DNA of 64,000 nt from Cherax quadricarinatus (lineage: Eukaryota > Arthropoda > Malacostraca > Decapoda > Parastacidae): NCBI RefSeq assembly GCF_038502225.1, contig NC_091308.1, forward strand, positions 24,767,716-24,831,715, written 5' to 3'. Position 1 is the first letter of the stretch. Every line of letters starts with the position of its first letter. This document shows positions 54,311 through 64,000 of this stretch, one piece after another. A program made the position numbers and the translations under genes. A model generated the notes under the pieces. It was not told the DNA's origin, did no database searches, and saw only the letters and a list, made by a program, of their open reading frames with translations.

Positions 54311-54561
54311 GTTCTAAAAGAAATTCTTAACTTGGATTTTGCATATCTGTGGAGATATTTGTTGTTTTTTGCAGTGTCCTGGAGATCTCTCATGATCGTC
54401 TCTCCTTCGTCGTGATATTTTCACGTTGTTCAACAGTCCTGTAATCCCTTTTTCTTCTGTACATTCTTCTACGCTCTCTATATTTGACCTTCTTTTAGGT
54501 TTTCTGAGAAGTACATAATTAATGCATACCTTGTGCCAGTAACAGCAACACCCAAGCAGCA

Positions 54562-54569
54562 GCAGCATT

Positions 54570-54649
<80 letters not shown>

Positions 54650-54668
54650 GCAACAGTTCAGCAGCAAC
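54562..54668. repeat. (CAG)n trinucleotide array
   Basis: About 33 CAG/GCA triplets with CAA and GAA interruptions. A poly-Ala frame (54533-54745) crosses it, but nothing shows that it is a gene. Confidence 0.93.
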
Positions 54669-54669
54669 A

Positions 54670-55020
54670 GACTGACCCTGGGCGTCACTCAACATATAAG
54701 GCAGAAGAGGGAGCGTCTAGCCTGGGTAGCCACGCAGAAACCTGATAACGTTCTTCCTGGCTCTTCACCAGGACCCACCCGACCCTCACCTGAGTTAGAG
54801 GCCAACACCAATAGGCTGCTGGATCAACCTCCAACTGAATGTGCAAAATTAATGCCCTTGCTGGTATTTAGATGCCTTGTTACTACATCAACTGAAACGC
54901 AGTATCGGTATTAATGACCAAGGAGGTGTCTGTGTTTGTGTTTCTCTTTCTTTCTTACACACAAAACTAGTGTTGACAGTTGTCAAATTACTAGTTCTCT
55001 CTCTTTAAACTTGAGTATTG
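54670..55020. other. No gene recognised
   Basis: Unassigned. Confidence 0.4.
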
Positions 55021-55024
55021 CTGC

Positions 55025-55500
55025 ACACTAACGGCACCATTTAAGGCAGGCGAAATCGCAAAGCTGGAGAATATACAGAGAACTTCACTGCTGGTACAAA
55101 TTCAGACAAGCACCTAAATTACTGGGAACGCTTGAATTCCCTCGAAGTGCACTCCTTGTAATACAGGTGGGAAAAATACATCATAATTTACACCTGGAAA
55201 GTTCTGGAGGGACTGATCCCAAATCTGCATACCAAATTACTTCCCTCAGGCGGTACAAAATACCTCCAATGAAAAGCAGGGTGCCACGAGTACACAGTGA
55301 TAACTTAGCAAGTTTAAGCGACCAAAACTCCTCAACTTCCTTCATAGTTTCGTTTTTTTTTTTTGAGCAGCAGGGCTGGTCCGCCTACGTTGCAGCGCGT
55401 ACATCTAGCAACAACAGCCTGTTGATCGTGCCTATAAGAAGCCTTGTCTGAAACAGAATCAGGGGAAGGGGGGGGACGGCGACCCCCGTCTTCAGGTAAC
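55025..55500 (+). pseudogene. LINE-B C-terminal remnant
   Basis: Recognisable PFKAGEIAKLENIQR, HLNYWERL, IIIYTWKVLEGLIPNLHT and MKSRVPRVHSDNLASL in shifting frames, then a decayed 3' end (GGCGACCCCCGTCTTCAGG). Confidence 0.7.
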
Positions 55501-56430
55501 TTTCAGGTCCGGGTACTAGCACGTGCAGACACTGTGGAGTAAAGACGGGTCTCTGGCACCTAAGATGCCACAATCAGGCCGAGACTCAGGGTTATAATAA
55601 GAAACTCAATCCCTCGTTATCATAAATACCCTACAAGACCATTAACACCAAGCTCAAACCTAGTTCACACACTTTCCTGGTACCAATTTACAACAACAAA
55701 ATGCAGGATTTGCTGCAATTTTTAAATGGAAATATGTAAAGGCAGTGACAGATGTAGATAATATGATAATTATAGACAGTGATATCTATATCTTGACACA
55801 GTCCAGGAAGGAGTTGGTATCGTCATGGCGTGTCAGTTATTTGGGTTGATAAGTGTTGTCTGCATATTTAGTGTATTTACTTACAGGATGAGTGTCCACA
55901 GTCACCGAGGCAAAAAAAAAAAAAATACTGGTAGATAAGAAGAATGTGGGTGTTTGTTAAAACTGCAGCAAGGTCCTTCAACGCTCTGCACCACCAGAAG
56001 TTCTCACTGAGCTACGAGCCATAGACACACCCAACACACCTCAAATTCACTTTTATCGTCTTGTTTGTTGCATATTTAATTATAAAAAGTAATCTCCTTA
56101 AACTAATACGTGCAATACAGCTTAACTAACTGGTGACTCTAGAACGTGCCTGTTAATTTCAATTAGATTCCATATAGGACATCTTGTAGATTAAACACGT
56201 AACCAGTGTGGTGAAGGAGGGTGATATAACTGAACTGGGAAGTGAGGGCAGGTTACATTATTGCATGGGAGGTTAGGAAGTGTGGCATGAAATTAACTCA
56301 GACTTCGAGGGGGGGGGGACAAAAGTTAGAAAAATGCAATAGTGTGTTAAATAATGGCGCTGTCTTGTGTTACTGATACTACCACTATAAACACAATTAT
56401 ACTCTGGCTGCCTTGTCAAGTAATCTGTGC
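55501..56430. other. No gene recognised
   Basis: Unassigned, AT-rich, with short poly-A and poly-G runs. Confidence 0.4.
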
Positions 56431-56432
56431 AG

Positions 56433-56655
56433 CAGACTTGAACCATGTAATAATGTTGGTAGAATTACCGACAATATGTAAAGTAAAAGGACACAGGTGC
56501 CACTAATGTGACATTTTATTGTGGCAACGTTTCGCTCTCCAGGAGCTTTGTCAAGGCGTAACGGCTTGAAAAAGCTCCTGGACAGCGAAACGTTGCCACA
56601 ATAAAATGCCACATTAGTTGCACTTGTGTCCTTTTACTTTACAGACATGAACCAT
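56433..56655. mobile_element. HP-C inverted dimer with 14-bp TSD
   Basis: CAGACTTGAACCAT (56433-56446) and CAGACATGAACCAT (56642-56655) flank an insert that reads TTGGTAGAATTACCGACAAT, then an inverted arm with hairpin (56527-56551). A 10-nt joint follows, then a forward arm with hairpin AAAAGCTCCTGGACAGCGAA, AATAAAATG and TCCTTTTACTTTA. It is shorter than the PLE-2 dimer but has the same outer ends. Confidence 0.85.
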
Positions 56656-56762
56656 CACAGAGACATGAACCATCATACTAAGACATGAACCATCACACAC
56701 AGACATGTACCATCACACACGAACATGAACCATTACACACAGACATGAACCATCACACACTG
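56642..56762. repeat. ACATGAACCATCACACACAG minisatellite, block 1
   Basis: Units of 19-21 bp. The same array resumes at 62748 and 63447. The first unit is the right-hand direct repeat of the HP-C dimer. Confidence 0.92.
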
Positions 56763-57867
56763 ATATATGACAGACCCCTCGGGGCCAGTGACCATGTGAT
56801 TCTGAGCTTCGAATACATAGTTGAGTTACAAGTGGACAGGGAAGCAAGAACGGCAGGACGAATGAAGCCAAATTACAAGACAGGGGACTAAACAGGCATG
56901 AAGAATTTCCTGCACGAGGTTTAGTGGGACAGAGAATTGGCAGGAAGATCAGTAAATGAGATTATGGAATATGTGACAACAATGTGCAAGGAAGCTGAGG
57001 GGAGGTTTGTACCCAAGGGTAACAGAAATAACGAGAAGGCCAGGAAAGCCCTTGGTTCACCCAAAGGTGTAAAGAGGCCAAAACAAAGTGTGCTGGAGAA
57101 TGGAAGAAGTATAGAAAGTAAAGCATCCAGGAGAATAAGGGGAGCAGTCGTAGAGCCAGAAATGAATATGCTCAGGTAAGGTGGGACGCCCAACGACAAT
57201 ACGAAAATGACATAGTAGCGAAAGCTAAATCTGACCTGAAGCTGTAGTACAGCCACATCAGGAGGAAAAAAACATTAACGGACCAGGTAATCAGGCTGAG
57301 GAAGGAAGGAGAGGAGTTTACAAGAAACGACCGAGAAGTATGAGAGAAGCTCAACATAAGATTCAAAGAAGTATTCACAGAGGAAACAGAAGGGACTCCA
57401 GAAAGACGGAGAGGTGGGGTTCACCATCAAGTGTTGGACACAATACATACAACCAAGGAGGTAAAGAGGCTGCTAAGCGAGCTAGATACCTCAAAGGCGA
57501 TGGGTCTTGAGAGAGGGAGCAGAGGTGTTACGTGTGCCGCTAATAACAATCTTCAACACACATATCGAAATGGGGCGACTACCTGAGGTATGGAAGACAG
57601 CAAATGTAGTCCCAATTTTCAAAGAGGAGATAAACACGAAGCATTAAACTACAGACCAGTGTCACTGACATGTATAGTATGAAAAGTTATGGAGAAGAGT
57701 ATCAGGAGAAGAGTGGTAGAGCACCTAGGAAGGAATGAGCTTATCAACGACAGCCAGCACGCTTTCAAGGCCGGGAAATCCTGTGTCACAAACCTCCTGG
57801 AGTTCTATGACAGGGTGACAGCAGTAAGATAAAAAAAAACACAGAGGGGTTGGTAGACTGAATTTTC

Positions 57868-58233
57868 TTGGACAGTAAGAAGGCTTTTGACAAAGTTCCA
57901 CACAAAAGATTAGTGCAAAAGCTGGAAGACCAGGCAGGTATAACAGGGAAGGCACTGCAATGGATCAGGGAATACCTGATGGGAAGACATCTGCGAGTCA
58001 TGGTGCGTGACGAGGTGTCAGAGTGGGCGCCTGTGATGAGTGGGGTTCCACAGGTGTCAGTCCTTGGACCGGTACTATTTCTGGTATATGTGAACGACAG
58101 AACAGAAGGAATAGACTCAGAAGTGTCCCTGTTTGCAGATGATGTAAAGTTAATGAGAAGAATTCAATCAGAAGAGGACCAGGCAGGACTACAAAGGCAT
58201 CTGCACAGGCTGCAGGTCTGGTCCAGAAACTGA
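57868..58233 (+). pseudogene. LINE-A RT palm segment
   Basis: An open piece of 121 codons with DSKKAFDKVPHKRLVQKLED, VMSGVPQVSVLGPVLFLVYV and FADDVKLMRRIQSEEDQAGL, ended by a TGA at 58231. Val replaces Gly in the usual VPQGSVLGP motif (VPQVSVLGP), a further inactivating sign. Confidence 0.85.
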
Positions 58234-58345
58234 CTCCTGGAGTTCAATCCCACTAAGTGCAAAGTTATGAAGATTTTGGAAGGGCAAAGAAGACCGCAGA
58301 CAGAGTACAGTCTATGGGGGGCCAGACTACAAACCTCACTTAAGG

Positions 58346-59178
58346 AAAAGTGTCATGTCGGGGGGTAATGGAACGTAAAGGATAACTGGAGAATATGTGA
58401 GTAATAGGGAGGGAGTAGGTAGGAGGGAGACAAGTGAGCGGGAAGGAAGCAGGTTGGTAGGTATGACAGGTCAGTGGTGACCACCACGACACACTCACTA
58501 ACTCTACACTACTCACTACCACATGACTCGCCCACTCTTCACTCACTCCACCTTATATAAACAAAATAAAGTATAAGAAATAGAAATACATAACGGGGAC
58601 AGTGAATATTACTATTCCACTCAAACATAGTTTATTATTAAGTCCTTATACAATAATATATTTGGGAACAGGAGAACATTATTGGGGTTTAGATAAATGG
58701 GGATGGTACACAAAAGCAGTGAGACAGGGAATGCAATTAACTGACGAAACAGAATATAACTTACAATACAGTTCAGAGGACAGTTCACCACAGGAACTCA
58801 GCCACAGGTCCCAAGACCTACACACCCGAGTACTGCCCCAAGCCAGTACTCTACCAAATGTCTCCAATAGTCTCCTCAAGAGACTCCAGCAGCCTTCTCC
58901 CGAGCCCTGCACACCAGCAGCAACTCCTCTCGAAAAGCTCTGCACCCAGGCCATAGCTCTGCCCGAATCTCCTTCCTTAGTTGTTCCTTGGGCTTATATT
59001 GTCCTTCAAGCACCCACCCACAATGGGGTATGCACCACGTGTTTTGACCTGACGCCGAGATCTGACGCCATCATGAACAAAAGACCTCAGACTTAAGCCG
59101 AAAGGCATGTCTGACAGACATTTGCTAAGGTCTCCCTTAGCGACCTATACAAGCCTAGTTGAACTACATCACAAAAAG
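58346..59178. mobile_element. Solo LTR (823 bp) with 5-bp TSD in LINE-A
   Basis: The LINE-A frame is interrupted between LQTSLKEK and DLGVSIT. The insert (58351-59173) starts TGTCATGTCG and ends TACATCACA (TG...CA with related inverted ends TGTCATGT and ACATCACA) and is flanked by AAAAG on both sides (58346-58350, 59174-59178). A TTATATAA box lies at 58553-58560. There is no internal gag or pol, so it is a solo LTR left by recombination. The orientation is inferred as plus from the TATA box; the family is unknown. Confidence 0.8.
58553..58560 (+). promoter_or_regulatory. Putative TATA box of the solo LTR
   Basis: TTATATAA about 205 bp inside the LTR, with AATAAAG 8 nt further on. It is the only sharp TATA-like string in the LTR. 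Confidence 0.4.
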
Positions 59179-59586
59179 ATCTTGGGGTGAGTATAACACC
59201 GAGCACATCTCCTGAGGTACACACCAACCAAATACAGTGTAACTGCTGCAGCATATGGACGCCTAGCAAACCTAAAAATATCATTCCGACATCTTAATAA
59301 GGAATAGTTCAGGACTCTGTACACCGTGTACATCAGGCCCATGTTGGAGTATGCAGCACCAATTTGGAACCCGCACCTAGCCAAGCAGGTATGGAAATTA
59401 GAGAAAGTGCAAAGATTTGCAATGAGACTAGTCCTGCAGCTAAGGGGCATGTCCTATGAGGAGAGGTTAAGGGAAATCGACATGACAACACTGGAGGACA
59501 AGAGAGATAGGGAGGATATGACAGCAACATATAAAATACTGAGAGGAATCGACAAGGTGGACAGAGACAGGATGTTCCAGAGATGG

Positions 59587-62481
59587 GAGTTTACCTGGAG
59601 AGGGTTTCGTGGGTCAACGCCTCCGCGGCTCGGTCTGAGACCAGGCCTTGTGGTGGATCCGGGTCTGATCAACCAGGCTGTTACTGCTGGCCGCATGCAA
59701 GCTGACGTACGAACCACAGCCCGGTTGGTCCAGTGCCTTCTTGAAGACAGCCAGGGGTATATTCATAATCCCCCTTATGTATGCTGGGAGGCAACTGAAC
59801 AGTCTTGGGCCCTGGACACTTATTGTGTTGTCTCTCAGTGTACTCGTGGCACCCCTGCTTTTCATCGGGGGAATGTTGCATCTCCTGCCGAGTCTTTTGC
59901 TTTCATATGGAGTGATTTTCGTGTGCAAGTTTGGTACCAATCCCTCCAGGACCTTCCAAGTGTATGTTATCATGTATCTCTCTCGCCTGCATTCGAGGGA
60001 ATACAAATCAAGGACCTTCAACTGTTCCCAAGTAGTTTAGGTGCCTTATCACACTTATGTATGCCGTGAAAGTTCTTTGTACACTCTCCAGGTCTGCAAT
60101 GTCGCCAGCCTTGAAGGGGGCCGTTAGTGTACAGCATTATTCCAGCCTAGAGAGCACAAACGATTTGAAGAGAATCATCATGGGTTTGGCATCCCTAGTT
60201 TTGAAAGTTCTCATTATCCATCCTATCATTTTCCTAGTGGATGAGGTAGATACATTGTTGTGGGCTTTGAAGGCAAGATTCTCTGACATTATCACTCCCA
60301 GGTCCTTCACATTACTTTTTTGCTCTATTGTATGGTTAGAATTTGTGGTATACCCAGACACATTTTTAATTTCTTCAAGTGTTCCATATCTGAGTAGTTG
60401 AAATTTCTCCTCATTTTGAGTGGCGCATTTGAAGATTTGGTTGATGTCCGCTTGGAGTCTCGCAGTGTCTTCGATAGAGGTCACTACCATGGTGATCCGG
60501 GTGTCATCCACAAAGGAAGACCTGGAGGTATGGCTTATATCTCTGTCTATGTCAGAAATGAGGATGAGGAATAGAATGGGAGTACTCTGCCTTGTGGAAC
60601 AGAGCTTTTTACCATGGCTGCCTGGGACTTTACTCTGTTTACTATTACTCTTTGTGTTCTATTTGTCAGGAAGTTGTAGATCTATCTACCAACTTTTCCT
60701 GTTACTCCTTTATCCTGCATTTTGTGTGTTATTACACCATGGTCGCACTTGTCGAAGGCTTTTGCAAAGTCTGTGTATACTACATCTGTACTTTGTTTAT
60801 CCTCTATAGCATCCAGGACCTTGTCATAGTGGTCCAGTAGCTGGGACAGGCAGGAGCGACCTGCTCTAAACCTGTTTTGACCTGGGTTGTGTAACTGATG
60901 GGTATCTAGGTGGTTGGCTATCTTGCTTCTTAGAGCCTTCTCAAAGATTTTTATGATATGGGTTGTTAGTGCTATTGGTCTGTAGTTCTTTGCAACTGCT
61001 TTACTGCCACCTTTGTGGAGTGGGGCTATGTCTGTTGTTTTTAGTGTGTGTGGGATGACCCCTGTGTCCATGCTCCCTCTCCAAAAAATGCTGAAGGCAC
61101 GCGATAAGGACTTCTTGCAGTTCTTCATGAACACGGAATTCCACGAGTTTGGGCCTGGGGCAGAGTGCATGGGCATGTCATTAATTGCTTCTTCAAAATC
61201 TTGTGGAGTTATAATAATATCCGAGAGTTTTGGGATTACCAAATTTTGGGTTTCGTTCATAAAGAATTCATTTGGATTGTCGACCCTTAGAGTGGGCAGT
61301 GGATCGCTGAACACTGAGTCATATTGAGACTTGAGTATCTTATTTCTTGGCTATCATCTGTGTATGTCCCATCCCGCCTAAGTAGGGGCCCAATACTGGA
61401 TGTTGTTTTTACCTTAGATTTGGCATAAGAGAAGACGTATTTTCGTTTTTTTTCAATTTCTTTTATGGCTTTTAGTTCTTCCTGTGATTCTTGTCTCCTA
61501 TAAGATTCCTTCAGCTTAAGTTCGATATTTGCAATGTCATTGACTAGTGCTTCCCTTCGTATTTCAGATATATTGACCCCACTCAACAGCTCTGTGACTC
61601 TTTGCCTTCGTCTGTATAGGGAACGTCTCTCTCTTTCTAGTTTACATCTTCTCTTTTTCTTAATGGAATGTGTCTTGAGCAGATCTCAAGAACCAAAGAA
61701 TTCATTTTTTCAAGGCAGGTGTTCGGGTCCGTGTTGTTTAGGATATCTTCCCAGCATGTTTCATTTAGGACATGGTTTACTTGATCCCATCATATGTTTT
61801 TGTTACTGAAATTGAATTTCGTGAAGAGACCTTCATGACTGCTTACATTTTACTGGTCCAGAGCCCTGTGTATACATGTCTGTACCTCTATTATGTTATG
61901 ATCCGAGTGAATTGTCTTTGATACAGTTATATTACGTATCAGATCATCATTGTTAGTGAAGGTGAGGTCCAGCGTATTTTCTAGTCTTGTAGGCTCTACT
62001 ATTTGCTGGTTTAAGGTGAATTTCTTGCAGAGATTTAATAGTTCGTGTGTGTGTGAATTTTCATCTGAGCTGCCTCCCGGGGTGATCTCTGCTAAAACAT
62101 TGCTATACTCCTCCATTTTAGGTACCTCAGGTTGAAATCTCCTAGTAGTAAGATGTTTGGGGCAGGAGTTGGGAGATTTTCCAGACAGTGGTCAATTTTC
62201 TCAAGCTGCTCCTGGAATTGCTGGGAAGTTGCATCTGGAGGCTTGTATACTACCACAATGACAAGGTTTTGGTTTTCGATCTTTACCGCCAAAACTTCAA
62301 CTACATCGTTTGAAGTGTTTAGTAGTTCTGTGCAATTAAGCGACTCTGTGACATACAGGCCAACTCCCCCCCCCCTTGTTGCCTGTTCAGTCTGTCGCAT
62401 CGGAATAGGTTATAACCTGGGATCCATATTTCGTTGTCATAATGATCCTTTATGTGGGTCTCTGTGAATGCTGCAAACATT
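59587..62481 (-). mobile_element. LINE-B copy, near-complete ORF2, inserted in LINE-A
   Basis: Minus strand, from the endonuclease to the 3' end. The pieces are AAFTETHIKDHYD (catalytic Glu, 62460-62420), GGGVGLYVTESLNCTELLNT, NILLLGDFNLRYLKW and NTLDLTFTNNDDLIRNITVS with HSDHNIIEV. Next come the linker (RREALVNDIANIELKLKESY), pre-RT and RT (HSAPGPNSWNSVFMKNCKKS, DIAPLHKGGSKAVAKNYRPI, TDVVYTDFAKAFDKCDHGVI), VDDTRITMV in a decayed active site (FADD became VDD), and the C-terminus (RRRERYMITYTWKVLEGLVP, GPRLFSCLPAYIRGIMN). There are several frameshifts. The 5' end is truncated just before the endonuclease Glu motif. Confidence 0.88.
60682..61314 (-). pseudogene. LINE-B pre-RT and RT fingers/palm segment
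   Basis: 210 open codons from DPLPTLRVDNPNEFFMNETQ to DKGVTGKVGR, with the YTDFAKAFDKCDHG catalytic block. It overlaps by homology with the beginning of the frame at 11705-13192 and shows the region deleted from the copy at 2962-4199. Confidence 0.87.
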
Positions 62482-62747
62482 GCATTTGACACAGCAACAA
62501 GGGGTCACAATTGGAAGTTGAAGACTCAGATGAACCACAGAGATGTTAGGAAGTATTTCTTCAGTCACAGAGTTGTCAGAAAGTGGAATAGTCTGGAAAG
62601 TGATGTAGTGGAGGCAGGATCCATACACAGCTTTAAGAAGAGGTATGATAAAGCTCATGGAGCAGGAAGAGTGACCTAGTAGCGACCTGTGAAGAGGCGG
62701 AGCCAGGAGCTGTGACTTGACACCTGCAACCACAACTAGGTGAGTAC

Positions 62748-62968
62748 AGACATGAACCATCACACACCGACATGAACCATCACAGAGAGACATTAATTGT
62801 CACACAAAGACATGAACCATCACACACATGAACCACCACACACAGATATGAACCATCACACACATGAACCATCACACACAGATATGAACCATCACACACA
62901 TGAACCATCACACACAAACATGAACCATCACACACAAACATGAACCATCACAGACATGAACCATCCTG
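62748..62968. repeat. ACATGAACCATCACACACAG minisatellite, block 2
   Basis: Continues block 1 after LINE-A. Unit lengths vary (14-21 bp), for example ACACACATGAACCATC. Confidence 0.92.
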
Positions 62969-63446
62969 GTTGCCTGGAGGTTACCTGGAGGTTATTCCGG
63001 GGATCAACGCCCCCGCGGCCCGGTCCATGACCAGGCCTCCCGATGGATCAGGGCCTGATCAACTAGGCTGTTACTGCTGGCCGCACGCAGTCCAACGTAC
63101 GAGCCACAGCCCGGCTGATCCGGCACTGACTTTAGGTATCTGTCCACCTCTCTCTTGAAGGCAGCCAGGGGTTTATTGATAATTCCCCTAATGCTTGATG
63201 GGAGGCTGTTGAACAGTTTTGGGCCCCGGACACTTATGGTGTTTTCCCTTAGTGTACCAATGGCGCCCCTACTTTTTATTGGGGGCATTTTGCATCGCCT
63301 GCCCAGTCTTTTACTTCCGTAGGGAGTGATTTCTGTGTGCAGATTTGGGACCATTCCTTCCAAGATTTTCCAAGTGTAGATTATGATATATCTCTCCCTC
63401 CTGCGTTCCAACGAGTACAAGTCAAGTGCTTCCAAGCGTTCCCAGT
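62969..63446 (-). mobile_element. LINE-B 3' copy inserted in the minisatellite
   Basis: An open minus-strand frame encodes YWERLEALDLYSLERRRERY, IIIYTWKILEGMVPNLHTEI, GPKLFNSLPSSIRGIINKPL and GSYVGLRAASSNSLVDQALI to TGPRGR, then the 3' end GGAATAACCTCCAGGTAACC. It is nearly identical to the copy ending at 13192, so it is one of the youngest LINE-B copies here. Confidence 0.9.
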
Positions 63447-63727
63447 AGACATGACAGACATGACAGACATGAACCATCACACAGACATGAACCATGACAG
63501 ACATGAACCATTACAGACATGAACCATGAGAAACATGAACCATCACATAAAGACATGAACCATGACAGACATGAACCATGAGAAACATGAACCATCACAT
63601 AAAGACATGAACCATGACAGACATGAACCATCAGACATGAACCATCACACAAAGACATGAACCATTACAGACATGAACCATCACATAAAGACATGAACCA
63701 TGACAGACATGAACCATCACACACATA
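63447..63727. repeat. ACATGAACCATCACACACAG minisatellite, block 3
   Basis: Units AGACATGAACCATGAC, AGACATGAACCATCACATAA and similar. Confidence 0.92.
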
Positions 63728-63778
63728 ACAAAAGGGCAAAAATGACAAGCATAAAAGAGAGTGTTCAGTAAATAAACA

Positions 63779-64000
63779 CCAGGAAGTTGACCCCCAGTGA
63801 CGTAACACCAGGACGTTGACCCCCAGTGACGCAACACCAGGAAGTTGACCCCCAGTGACGCATCACCAGGACGTTGACCCCAGTGACGCAACACCAGGAC
63901 GTTGACCCCCAGTGACGTAACACCAGGAAGTTGACCCCCAGTGACGCAACACCAGGTCGTTGACCCCCCAGTGACGCAATACCAGGACGTTGACCCCCAG
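63779..64000. repeat. 29-30 bp minisatellite running off the window
   Basis: AACACCAGGACGTTGACCCC then CAGTGACGC, about seven copies with GAAG/GACG and GTAAC/GCAAC variants. The end is not reached. Confidence 0.93.

Larger units (their letters stand above)
56765..62747 (+). mobile_element. LINE-A copy with two nested insertions
   Basis: It is 5'-truncated in the endonuclease (YDRPLGASDHVILSFEY, with SDH). A linker follows (RSVNEIMEYVTTMCKEAEGR), then RT (57550-58240: QHAFKAGKSCVTNLL, SKKAFDKVPHKRL, GVPQVSVLGPVLFLVYVNDR, SLFADDVKLM). The C-terminal part is 59174-59586 (MLEYAAPIWNPHLAKQVWKL, MRLVLQLRGMSYEERLREID) and, beyond a LINE-B insertion, 62482-62747 (RGHNWKLKTQMNHRDVRKYF, WNSLESDVVEAGSIHSFK). 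It ends AACTAGGTGAGTAC. FADD is intact, but stops at 57841 and 58233 and other lesions disable it. Confidence 0.85.

Noticed and set aside
54533..54745. Poly-Ala/Gln protein around the CAG array
   Set aside because: Short frame with no conserved flank; CAG repeats alone do not make a gene.

Overview
The window is a gene-poor, repeat-saturated piece of an animal nuclear genome. The repeat families look like those I associate with decapod crustaceans, most likely a freshwater crayfish. That is recognition from memory: there are long TG and TA tracts, a 380-bp MITE bounded by TCGTGCCGAATAGGTAAA, CR1/L2-like LINEs whose 3' end carries the GGTCAACGCCCCCGCGGCCC block, and Penelope-like elements (PLEs). 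I find no host gene I can defend. Almost all coding potential belongs to transposable elements, most of them broken.

Family names below are local to this window. LINE-A is a CR1/L2-like LINE whose 3' end reads AGGTGAGTAC followed by AC repeats. LINE-B is a CR1/L2-like LINE ending in the CGCCCCCGCGG block. LINE-C is CR1-like, with a YINDLDEGI motif. LINE-D is Jockey-like and LINE-E is RTE-like. PLE-1, -2 and -3 are Penelope-like elements with RT and/or GIY-YIG parts. HP-A to HP-E are short PLE-terminus-like modules built around a hairpin. MITE-1, -2 and -3 are non-autonomous DNA elements.

Layout: 0-5.3 kb is a PLE-1 remnant broken by LINE-B fragments and MITE-2. 5.3-8 kb holds MITE-1 copies in TA tracts. 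8-10 kb holds two minisatellites, one grown from LINE-B sequence. 11.7-13.2 kb is the best LINE-B reading frame (495 codons). 13.9-24.2 kb is mostly TG and other tandem arrays with LINE and SINE insertions. 24.9-25.4 kb is a 239-bp-arm perfect palindrome. 26.9-31.4 kb is a PLE-2 inverted dimer with a 2.1-kb TAG array in one arm. 31.5-33.4 kb is an element coding only for a zinc-knuckle ORF1. 34.5-40.6 kb is a composite of hairpin modules plus LINE-D and LINE-E sitting inside one minisatellite. 42.7-43.4 kb is a pseudogene of an unnamed transposase-like family. 44-47.9 kb is LINE-C RT plus a LINE endonuclease and an SGNH-esterase ORF1, with hairpin dimers inserted. 48.8-53.4 kb holds DNA transposons. 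56.4-63.7 kb is one minisatellite split by a nest of LINE-A, LINE-B and a solo LTR.

The most unusual signal is the set of hairpin modules. Five sequence families share a hammerhead-ribozyme-like core (CUGAUGA or UUGAYAA, a stem of 4-5 pairs, then GAAA), and the stem changes with pairing kept. Four of them also carry AATAAA just downstream. In three families a second short palindrome follows TTGTC at the 3' end. These modules sit as head-to-head inverted dimers, six of which are flanked by 12-14 bp direct repeats (three exact, three with one or two mismatches). This suggests the dimer itself is a mobile unit.
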